The notes under the pieces: model-generated
What the model saw: only the letters and a program-made list of their open reading frames with translations
Databases searched by the model: none
Told to the model about the DNA's origin: nothing
Shown: piece by piece, positions 51,052 through 58,402 of the stretch
How the letters are laid out: every line of letters begins with the position of its first letter
Numbering within the stretch: the stretch's first letter is position 1
Assembly (NCBI RefSeq): GCF_002777745.1
Contig: NZ_MEIO01000027.1
Location: 62,001-126,000, forward strand
Length of the DNA: 64,000 bases
From: Snodgrassella alvi
GTDB taxonomy: Bacteria > Pseudomonadota > Gammaproteobacteria > Burkholderiales > Neisseriaceae
Reading direction: 5' to 3'
Program-made: the position numbers and the translations under genes

Positions 51052-51744
51052 ATTACATCACAAACCAGAATCTCCAGAATGTAAGATCAAAATACTTTCC
51101 TAATATAGCCTTAAGCACCCTGAAAACTTTATATGTAGCTTAATCTTTAACCTGTTCGGAGCTGATTAATCAAGTGAAGATAATAATGATTTTCACCAGT
51201 TATTATCCAGTTAACTCTATATAACAATTTAGAAAATTTCAAAACTTCTGATTTTTTGCATAAATACACATGGCTTTATTATTTTTACCCTGCATCAGAC
51301 AGACTTTTAATTATAAATTTTTCACGTCTAGCGCAGAAATAACAGCCCACTAATAACAATTGAGTTAGATAAATATTGATATTAGCAATTTTATAAACAG
51401 CCGAATTTACTTATAAAAATAATAAAATTTATCCATCGACAAGGTCAAAACCAAAAAACGCACCAACATATGCCTAAATCATTATTTCCAGCCAGAGTAT
51501 TTTAATACATAACACAAAATACCCTTAGCATAAATTTAGCGCTTATTTTAATTTTGCCACCATCAAAATAATTACCCATTATTGATATAAAAACCATCAC
51601 TCATAACTGACAGCTTTATCAAAACCAGCATCATTACATGAGTATCGCGCATACTTAGCTGATGTTCCTGTCCACACATACAACTTCAGCAGATATGTCA
51701 AAACATACCTGCTGAACCATACACCAGAAAATCAAGTACCAACT
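51052..51744. other. 693-bp intergenic region after tamB
   Basis: AT-rich, with stops in all frames and no clear hairpin or promoter. I see nothing that can be supported beyond the 3' flanks of the convergent tamB and doxX genes. Confidence 0.5.
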
Positions 51745-52176
51745 TTAACCCAAGAATGCTTTACGCCGGTTGTCCAGTGCCATACGGCCACCACCTGCAA
51801 CAGACAGATACAGGAAAATAAAGCAGTATAATATCGCCATCTCTCCCTTATTTAATTGTGGCATCAGCAAAGTATGCATACCAGCAGACGGAGTATGAAC
51901 AAATAAATAAGCCACGGCCATCTGCCCGCATAAAATAAAAGCCGTAGGCCGCACAAACAAACCAATCAACAACAGAATCCCACCAACCAGCTCCAGCACC
52001 CCTGCAATTCCCATCATCGAAAATAACGGCACTGCGCCATGACCATCTGTCATAGATACCGGCCATTGCCAGAATTTCGCTGTACCATGCTGGATATATA
52101 AAAAAGCCGTGACCAGACGCAACAAACCCAAAGTATAATCATTACCCTCAGCATAAATTTTATGTGTATTAATCAT
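51745..52176 (-). CDS. DoxX family membrane protein
   Basis: A 143-residue protein with four hydrophobic helices. It has the DoxX-family features LGLLRLVTAFLYIQHGTAKF at the start, GIAGVLELVGGILLLIGLFV in the middle, and a final membrane segment (ILYCFIFLYLSVAGGG). Members include DoxD/DoxX subunits and redox or stress-linked membrane proteins; the substrate here is unknown. It is divergent from a LysR regulator 110 bp away, the classic layout for a LysR-controlled target. Confidence 0.88.
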   Translation of the reverse strand: MINTHKIYAEGNDYTLGLLRLVTAFLYIQHGTAKFWQWPVSMTDGHGAVPLFSMMGIAGVLELVGGILLLIGLFVRPTAFILCGQMAVAYLFVHTPSAGMHTLLMPQLNKGEMAILYCFIFLYLSVAGGGRMALDNRRKAFLG

Positions 52177-52286
52177 GGTAATTCCTTCTCTTCATTCATA
52201 AAAAAAGAAAACGGCAGTGTATTGAATTTACCATTGAGAAACGATATCATTTTTATAGAATAATTATTTCCTGTAAAGAAACACTA

Positions 52287-53144
52287 ATGGACACATTACA
52301 AAGCATGTGGGTTTTCCGCTATGTAGTAGAACTAGGCAGCTTTACCAAAGCGGCTGAATTCATGGATATTTCCACTGCAATGGCCAGCAAGCACCTGCAT
52401 CATCTGGAAAAAAGCGTACAGGCTAAACTGCTCAACCGCACTAGCCGCCGCATCAGCCTTACTGAAGCCGGACAGGAATACTATCACCGCTGCGTAGAAG
52501 CACTTAATACCCTCACCGAAGCCAAACACATTGCCCAGGCCGGTACAGTCAAACCACAGGGTTTACTCAAAATTACCGCTCCCAACTGGTGTGCTTCACG
52601 CCATTTCGGCGAACTGCTGGCCGAATACCGGCAGCAATATCCAAATGTGAGCTTATCCATCAATCTCGATAGCCGGCGTACGGATCTGGTGGCCGAAGGA
52701 ATCGATCTGGCACTGCGCGTCACCAATCATCCTGAACAAAACCTGATTGTCAAACCCATTACCAAAATTGATTTTTTTTGGGTAGCCAGCCCGCAATACC
52801 TGCGCCAATATGGCACACCGCATAGCATAGACGATATGAAACAGCACTATGGTCTGTTACCACAGTATATCCATCTTGATTTCCCTCTCATTCCTGCCTG
52901 CACCAGCAATAGTGCCCTGCTGTTACACCAGATGGCACTCAATCATATGGGGCTGGCCTACCTGCCTGAGTGGATGGTAAAAGAAGATATCGAACACCAG
53001 CACTTACAGATTATCGAACACATTGTCTGTCCGGAAAGCCCTACTCTGTATGCCGCTTATATGAATCGCGAATTTCTCAGTGCCAAAGTCCGCAGCTTTA
53101 TCGACTTTCTGGCTATGAAATTTGAAACAGATAAAAACCACTAA
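52287..53144 (+). CDS. LysR-family transcriptional regulator
   Basis: A 285-residue regulator. The N-terminal winged helix-turn-helix (ELGSFTKAAEFMDISTAMAS; LEKSVQAKLLNRTSRRISLT) is followed by a periplasmic-binding-protein-like effector domain (NVSLSINLDSRRTDLVAEGI; LALRVTNHPEQNLIVKPI). It resembles the CrgA/DsdC-like LysR subgroup common in Neisseriaceae. It faces doxX divergently, with the 110-bp gap as the likely operator, and is followed after 32 bp by a glycerate kinase gene. The effector is unknown. Confidence 0.92.
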   Translation: MDTLQSMWVFRYVVELGSFTKAAEFMDISTAMASKHLHHLEKSVQAKLLNRTSRRISLTEAGQEYYHRCVEALNTLTEAKHIAQAGTVKPQGLLKITAPNWCASRHFGELLAEYRQQYPNVSLSINLDSRRTDLVAEGIDLALRVTNHPEQNLIVKPITKIDFFWVASPQYLRQYGTPHSIDDMKQHYGLLPQYIHLDFPLIPACTSNSALLLHQMALNHMGLAYLPEWMVKEDIEHQHLQIIEHIVCPESPTLYAAYMNREFLSAKVRSFIDFLAMKFETDKNH

Positions 53145-53176
53145 AACTCAACCTGATAACTAAAGCGGAAAACTGC

Positions 53177-54445
53177 ATGCTCAACCACACTAACGCCATC
53201 AGCTTTTTACAGCAACTGTTTCTGTACACCATAAAAGAAGCCAGCCCGATTAACAAAATGAGCTCATGGCTGCCAGCGCAAAAACCACGCGGACAGGTAA
53301 TTGTCGTAGGCGCAGGTAAAGCAGCAGCAGCCATGGCTGCCGAATGGGAAAGAATCTGGCCACAGAACTATCCCCCACTATCCGGCGTGGTTGTTACCCG
53401 TTACGGACACAGCGTACCAACTAAGCATATCAAAGTACTGGAAGCCAGCCATCCCCTGCCTGATTCAGCCGGACAGGCAGCCGCTCAGGCATTACTCAAT
53501 GCCGTGAGCGGATTAAATGCAGATGATCAGGTTTATTATCTGGTATCAGGAGGTGCCTCAGCTCTGACCACTCTGCCGGTAGCTGATATTACGCTAACAG
53601 ACAAGCAAAATATTAACCGCCAGCTACTCAGTCATGGCGTCCCCATAGACGCGATGAACACCCTGCGCAAACATCTGTCCCGTATCAAGGGAGGCCGGCT
53701 GGCTGCCGCAGCAGCGCCGGCACACATCACCACACTGGCCATATCCGATGTAGTCGGCGATGATATCAGTACCATAGGCTCTGGCGCCGCAGTAGCCGAC
53801 CCAACTACACTGGCCGATATTGAACGTATTGTAAACCAGTATCAGATCGACCTGCCCTCCAGTGTGGCTGCTTATTTACATACCGCCGAAGCAGAAACAC
53901 CCAAAAATCTTCCTAACAGTAGCGCACATATCATCATTACCCCTCATCAGGCTCTGAGCGCCGCGCAACACTGGGCACAAGATCAAGATATTGATGTACT
54001 TTATCTGGGTGACCGTATCGGTGGCGAAGCACGGGAAGTTGCTCAGGTTATGGCCGGCATTGCCTTGTTTCAGCGTAATCTGCGCCAAAACACCAAACCA
54101 TTATTAATTCTCAGTGGCGGAGAAACCACCGTTACTCTGAACCAGCAACAGGGACGTGGCGGACGTAACAGCGAATTTCTACTGGCACTGGCCATTGCCC
54201 TGAATGGTGCCGATAACATCTATGCACTGGCCGCAGACACTGATGGAATTGATGGCAGCGAAGACAATGCCGGCGCATGGCTTACACCGGACAGCCTGTT
54301 CAAAGCACATGAGGCCGGTTTATGCGCCACTACTCTGCTCCAGCAGCACCGTGCTTATGACTTCTTTGCCACAACAGAACAGCTACTGCTGACCACCCCT
54401 ACCCGCACTAATATCAACGATTTTCGTGCCATACTGGTGCTATAA
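53177..54445 (+). CDS. Glycerate 2-kinase (MOFRL/GckA family)
   Basis: A 422-residue class II glycerate kinase, phosphorylating D-glycerate to 2-phosphoglycerate. Such genes are sometimes annotated ttuD, hydroxypyruvate reductase. The N-terminal domain has VVGAGKAAAAMAAEWERIW and the glycine-rich VYYLVSGGASALTTLP. The middle shows KHLSRIKGGRLAAAAAPAH and ISDVVGDDISTIGSGA. The C-terminal MOFRL domain has LILSGGETTVTLN, GRGGRNSEFLLALAIA and AADTDGIDGSEDNAGAW. It is probably cotranscribed with the LysR gene 32 bp upstream. Confidence 0.94.
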   Translation: MLNHTNAISFLQQLFLYTIKEASPINKMSSWLPAQKPRGQVIVVGAGKAAAAMAAEWERIWPQNYPPLSGVVVTRYGHSVPTKHIKVLEASHPLPDSAGQAAAQALLNAVSGLNADDQVYYLVSGGASALTTLPVADITLTDKQNINRQLLSHGVPIDAMNTLRKHLSRIKGGRLAAAAAPAHITTLAISDVVGDDISTIGSGAAVADPTTLADIERIVNQYQIDLPSSVAAYLHTAEAETPKNLPNSSAHIIITPHQALSAAQHWAQDQDIDVLYLGDRIGGEAREVAQVMAGIALFQRNLRQNTKPLLILSGGETTVTLNQQQGRGGRNSEFLLALAIALNGADNIYALAADTDGIDGSEDNAGAWLTPDSLFKAHEAGLCATTLLQQHRAYDFFATTEQLLLTTPTRTNINDFRAILVL

Positions 54446-54944
54446 CAAATAATTCGGTATTTACGAGGAGACCATAACAATTATGAAAAAATAACGTTCT
54501 TGCTCATATTATTTCTTTTAGCAACATGTGCTCAAATGATTACTTTTAGTTGTGATAATTTGCCTACTATTATTGTCAGCAAGCCATAATATGCCAGACT
54601 TAAAATCTTTACCGGAGCAAGTAAGGCAAGATTGATATCTTCCGTTATAAATCTTCCTGCATTAATTGTTGCAGGTATGCATAAAGGTGATTTAGTTGAT
54701 TATAATTATTTAATTATAAATGATATTTATAAAGTTCCAGAAATGATTTTCTGAAAATATTATCGATAACTTAATAGAAATTTATATTGTCTGTTGGTAC
54801 TATAAACAAATTTATTACACCGTAAATTTAAACTTTATATTCCATATATCTGACCTGAAATTTGCGGTTAGATTTTCAATATCATCTACATCCTGCACTA
54901 TATAATTTATTTCAGTATATACCAGATGAATTATAAATCTAATA
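54446..54944. other. Gap containing a lipoprotein-gene remnant
   Basis: About 500 bp between the glycerate kinase gene and a convergent DUF4760-like gene. The first 310 bp hold the decayed frame described at 54483-54754. The rest is AT-rich with nothing visible. Confidence 0.6.
54483..54754 (+). pseudogene. Decayed small lipoprotein gene
   Basis: ATG AAA AAA TAA at the start becomes MKKITFLLILFLLATCAQ if one A is added to the A6 run (54486-54491). That reads like a lipoprotein signal with lipobox LATC. The frame continues to SKP, meets one TAA (54587-54589), and then carries on in the same frame (YARLKIFTGASKARLISSVI; MHKGDLVDYNYLIINDIYK) to a TGA at 54754. One frameshift plus one nonsense codon suggests a dead gene. 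The family is not recognised. Confidence 0.5.
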
Positions 54945-55484
54945 TTAAATTAAAAGATATGATTTAATTGAATTGATTCTTTTTACCTTTTTATTTTCCC
55001 ATTTATTCGATAGCCATTCTATTTCTTGATAATAGGTGAAAACTCCTTTTCTTCTGCGAATCTCTGCTACTAAGGGCGCAATAGCTTTCCAGATTTTTAG
55101 CAAATTTGTACAATTATATTCTTTATAAATTTTCTCATCAAAAGCTTTGTTACGGATACCTGAAGCAATAAATTCGAGTCGATTCAATACGTATCGTATA
55201 TTATTTAATTTCTCATGTTCAATATCAATAAATCTAGCATAATCAACCAAACAAACATCATTAATAATTAGTTTGCTGATACTTGCATATTTTTCCTTAT
55301 AAACTTTGTCTTGTTCCGTAGCAATGACTAAATCAATAGTAGTGCGTCTGCGCTCTCTTTTCCCATTTAAATAAATAACATAAACAGCGGCAATCGCAGA
55401 TAAAATTACAGCTCCTGTTGGAACCCAGAAGATGTACGATTCACCAAGTATTAAATTGGCCTGCTTTGTAATTTCAATTTCCAT
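54945..55484 (-). CDS. DUF4760-like membrane-anchored protein
   Basis: A 179-residue protein. An N-terminal helix (FWVPTGAVILSAIAAVYVIY) is followed by a charged, helical cytoplasmic domain (KRERRRTTIDLVIATEQDKV; LEFIASGIRNKAFDEKIYK; IWKAIAPLVAEIRRRKG). This pattern fits the DUF4760 family, for which no function is known; I base this on layout and motif memory. The start at 55484 has AAGG about five bases upstream; an in-frame TTG four codons earlier is weaker. It is AT-rich and isolated next to a decayed gene. Confidence 0.6.
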   Translation of the reverse strand: MEIEITKQANLILGESYIFWVPTGAVILSAIAAVYVIYLNGKRERRRTTIDLVIATEQDKVYKEKYASISKLIINDVCLVDYARFIDIEHEKLNNIRYVLNRLEFIASGIRNKAFDEKIYKEYNCTNLLKIWKAIAPLVAEIRRRKGVFTYYQEIEWLSNKWENKKVKRINSIKSYLLI

Positions 55485-55957
55485 CCCAACCTTCAAAATA
55501 AATTCTTTTCATCAATTCAATCCTTTATGGCTGGTATAATTCGATTTCAAAATAAACCAACTAACCATTTACATGAAACATTATTATCAAAAATTTACTA
55601 ATAGCAAATAATTATTTATATATATTAGGATATGGTTAATCCGATTATTACTGTATCAATAATAGCCAGTTTACTATTATATCTAAATCGCAGCCGGTAC
55701 ATTCATATCGATATGGAATTTTATTTATTAACTTAAGTTTATTTTCAACCTGATAATATAAAATCTGAGTATTTAAAATGGTTCACTGTTCAATAAGCTC
55801 CATTGATAAATTTAACTACAGAGACCATATTTATTTTTTTAAAATGATAAATTCAGCCTTTTATACCTATCTCAAATACAGTTTCTTTTACGAATGCATA
55901 AATCATTATTAATAGTGTAGCTATTTTTAATAACAATACTGAAACAGGAAATATGCT
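55485..55957. other. Intergenic region between the DUF4760-like gene and the orphan gene
   Basis: About 470 bp, AT-rich. A 34-codon frame from 55632 (MVNPIITVSIIASLLLYLNR) has a hydrophobic stretch, but its AGGAT abuts the ATG too closely for initiation. Nothing else is seen. Confidence 0.45.
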
Positions 55958-56332
55958 ATGACCAAATTATCACCAGAACTGGCAGACGGTGCCGCCACTC
56001 TTCTGCTCAATGCCCAGGCCGTAGGTATTATTCGCAATCCAGATTTATCGGTAGCAGAAAAAGCCAGACTGATTAGTCCAGAAGACCTTGCACTGTTGCT
56101 GCACTGCTGTGAATCAGAAGATTATATTTTGCAGGAATTGCTGCAAACATTGGGCAAATTGTTAATTGAACGAGAAAATCTAGGTGGCGTGGCTACAGTA
56201 AGTATGGCAGAAATACTGAGTTTTTCTGGCAAACTGAATACGCTGATAGGGGGATTATGGTGCTGTGTGGCAGAAATCAGGCTACAGGCACATGCCATCA
56301 ACTTATATCATGCAAGCACCATAAAGTATTAA
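55958..56332 (+). CDS. Hypothetical protein of 124 residues
   Basis: Starts MTKLSPELADGAATLLLNAQ and is predicted mostly helical and soluble, with the motifs SVAEKARLISPEDLALLLHC and LLIERENLGGVATVSMAEIL. Several Cys are scattered (HCCESED; LWCCVAE). An AGGAAA precedes the ATG at normal spacing, and codon use looks like a real gene. It is isolated, with a bidirectional terminator after it. I recognise no family. Confidence 0.65.
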   Translation: MTKLSPELADGAATLLLNAQAVGIIRNPDLSVAEKARLISPEDLALLLHCCESEDYILQELLQTLGKLLIERENLGGVATVSMAEILSFSGKLNTLIGGLWCCVAEIRLQAHAINLYHASTIKY

Positions 56333-56346
56333 TGCTTTCAATCTGA

Positions 56347-56387
56347 AAAAAGCCAGTATACCTGTTTGACAGACATACTGGCTTTTG
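56347..56387. terminator. Bidirectional terminator
   Basis: AGCCAGTAT (56351-56359) pairs with ATACTGGCT (56375-56383), with A4 before and T4 after. It lies between the convergent orphan gene and the GNAT gene. Confidence 0.8.
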
Positions 56388-56438
56388 TGCAGCATACAGA
56401 CACGATTGATAACTATGTATGCTGATATATTCGGGGTT

Positions 56439-56915
56439 TTACAGGGTTAGCTCCATCTGGATATTCACTCTGTTATATGCGCTGGGATGATCAGTGATTT
56501 CTTTAAAGCCAGCTTTCTGGTACAGATGAATGGCCGGTTTAAGGCTGGTATGGCTTTCTATATACAGTTTTTTCGCGCCCTGCTCCCGAGCTTTGGCTAT
56601 CGCAGACTCTATGAGATGTTTACCTATATGCTTGCCCTGTGCTTCTGGAGCTACAGCCAGTTTGGCCAGCTCAAAATCGTAGGGATCACCGTCCGATTTC
56701 ACCAGCGCACATACGCCTACAGGTTTACCATTATCCAGTGCCACCAGTATGTGACCACCTCTTTCGATAATGGCCTGTCTGGGATTATCCAGTAGCTGAT
56801 AATCGCTATCTTCCATTTCAAAGTATTTGGCTATCCATGCTGCATTTAAATCCCGAAAGGCAGAGTGATAGCGGTCGTTATAATCGACAATCTGCATTTT
56901 TTCTGTTGCGGTCAT
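56439..56915 (-). CDS. GNAT-family N-acetyltransferase
   Basis: A 158-residue acetyl-CoA-dependent acetyltransferase. It shows the GNAT fold with the acetyl-CoA loop LAVAPEAQGKHIGKHLIESAIAKAREQGAKKLYIESH and LKPAIHLYQKAGFKEI. I chose the ATG at 56915, which has AAGGA six bases upstream; the longer frame overlaps the neighbouring HAD gene. It is the last gene of a minus-strand run (hda, HAD phosphatase, GNAT). The substrate is unknown; a MarR/GNAT-type amino-acid or small-molecule target is typical. Confidence 0.88.
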   Translation of the reverse strand: MTATEKMQIVDYNDRYHSAFRDLNAAWIAKYFEMEDSDYQLLDNPRQAIIERGGHILVALDNGKPVGVCALVKSDGDPYDFELAKLAVAPEAQGKHIGKHLIESAIAKAREQGAKKLYIESHTSLKPAIHLYQKAGFKEITDHPSAYNRVNIQMELTL

Positions 56916-56925
56916 GCTGCATCCT

Positions 56926-57591
56926 TTACATGAAATTAAGTATTGGCCAGCCATGGCGATGGGCATACTTCGCCAGTTTTTCGTCAGGATTAACGGCCAC
57001 CGGATCGGTTACTTCTTGCAGAAGTGGCAAGTCGTTATGAGAATCACTGTAGAAATACACTTTTGTAAAATCGCTCAGTAGCTGGCCACGTTGTGCCAGC
57101 CATTGATGCAGACGGGTAACTTTACCTTCCTTAAAACTGGGTGTACCGATATAGCGTCCGGTGTAATTACCCGCCACATCTGTTTCTAACTGTACGCCGA
57201 TAATATTCTGAATACCAAATGTTTTTGCAATCGGAGCGATAATAAATTCATTAGTGGCAGATAGTAGCAACATTTCATCACCGGCATCACGATGTCCCTG
57301 TACTAGCATTTTTGCCATAGTAGAAATATGTGGCACGATAAAATCGCGCATGTATTCGACATGCATTTCAGCCAGTTCGGCACGGCTGAAACGTGCCAGA
57401 GGTGCAAGCTGAAATTGCAGGAATTCATCAATATCCAGACAGCCGTTGAGGTAATCCTGATAGAATTTATCGTTTTTCATATCGACAAATGATTGGTCTA
57501 CCAGTCCTTTTTGCATCAGATATTTCGGCCATTCATTATCCGAATCACAGTTAATCAGAGTGTGGTCAAGGTCAAAAATAGCCAGATTCAT
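56926..57591 (-). CDS. HAD-IB family phosphatase (SerB-like)
   Basis: A 221-residue HAD hydrolase. The nucleophile motif is LAIFDLDHTLINCDSDNEW (Asp8). Motif II is LLLSATNEFIIAPIAKTFGI, motif III Lys is in GKVTRLHQWL, and motif IV is FYSDSHNDLPLLQEV. It belongs to the SerB/HAD-IB group, often annotated histidinol-phosphatase or phosphoserine phosphatase-like; the substrate cannot be fixed from sequence alone. Its ATG overlaps the hda stop codon (ATGA), so the two are translationally coupled, as in other Neisseriaceae. Confidence 0.92.
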   Translation of the reverse strand: MNLAIFDLDHTLINCDSDNEWPKYLMQKGLVDQSFVDMKNDKFYQDYLNGCLDIDEFLQFQLAPLARFSRAELAEMHVEYMRDFIVPHISTMAKMLVQGHRDAGDEMLLLSATNEFIIAPIAKTFGIQNIIGVQLETDVAGNYTGRYIGTPSFKEGKVTRLHQWLAQRGQLLSDFTKVYFYSDSHNDLPLLQEVTDPVAVNPDEKLAKYAHRHGWPILNFM

Positions 57592-58256
57592 GCATGTTCC
57601 TGTTGTTTGAGTAGCTGGCGCAATAATGTTAAGGTGATGCGCCGCCCCTGCGCCAGTGAATAATCATTCAGGGTGTTAAGCATCAGAAGCAGGCTGTCCA
57701 GATCGCGCCGCCAGTGAGCAAGCAAGTAACGGATAACTTCAGCATCCACCGGTATCTGCCGCGCATGCGCCATGCCTACCAGTGCATTGAATTTCTCTTC
57801 ATCACTTAATGGTTTGATTTCATACACCAGACAAAAGGCCATGCGTGTACGCAAATCTTCACGAATCATGAGCTGTTGAGGCGGAATGGCAGAGCTCAAG
57901 AGTAAGTTGCCATGACGGCTGTTACGAAAATGGTTGAAGAGAGAAAACAGTTGTTGCTGCTCAGTAGCACTGAGTAATTCAATCTGGTCTACGGCAACAT
58001 AGTCGAGGTCAAACAGCCAGTAGCCAAGACCTTCTCTGGCGGCATCAACATATTCAGCTTTCAGCCCGCGCGACTGTGCCTGTGCCACCCATGCTTTGAG
58101 CAAATGGCTTTTACCGCTGCCTGCCTCCCCCCAGACAAAAATAAATGGGTCGGCCTGCTGTTGTAATACGTAAATCAGTTCTGCATTGGTATGGCCAAGA
58201 AATTTATCAAATCCGGGATAGCTGCGATCATCAAAGTCAAATATCAGTTGGTTCAC
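57588..58256 (-). CDS. hda: DnaA regulatory inactivator Hda
   Basis: A 222-residue DnaA-like AAA+ protein, consisting of the ATPase domain only, without a DNA-binding domain. Hda with the clamp stimulates ATP hydrolysis by DnaA and prevents re-initiation. It shows an N-terminal clamp-binding-like stretch (MNQLIFDFDDRSYPGFDKFL), the Walker A variant FVWGEAGSGKSHLLKAWVAQ, Walker B DYVAVDQIELL, and sensor II-like YLLAHWRRDLDSLLLML. The start is GTG at 58256. It lies between glnE and the HAD gene on the same strand. Confidence 0.93.
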   Translation of the reverse strand: MNQLIFDFDDRSYPGFDKFLGHTNAELIYVLQQQADPFIFVWGEAGSGKSHLLKAWVAQAQSRGLKAEYVDAAREGLGYWLFDLDYVAVDQIELLSATEQQQLFSLFNHFRNSRHGNLLLSSAIPPQQLMIREDLRTRMAFCLVYEIKPLSDEEKFNALVGMAHARQIPVDAEVIRYLLAHWRRDLDSLLLMLNTLNDYSLAQGRRITLTLLRQLLKQQEHA

Positions 58257-58402
58257 TACGGTAGACCAGTTTGAAAAGGTAGTGCGGCCTTTGATTGTAC
58301 GCTGTCTGCTTTGTTTATTTCAAGCAGCACAATGGAGTAATTCTGCTGAGGAATAAGGATTTTATGTCTGCCAGTACTGTTTGAGCAGGTACATGGAAAT
58401 AT

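Noticed and set aside
55632..55736. A 34-codon hydrophobic frame.
   Set aside because: AGGAT is directly adjacent to the ATG, too close for initiation. The composition is that of the surrounding AT-rich DNA.
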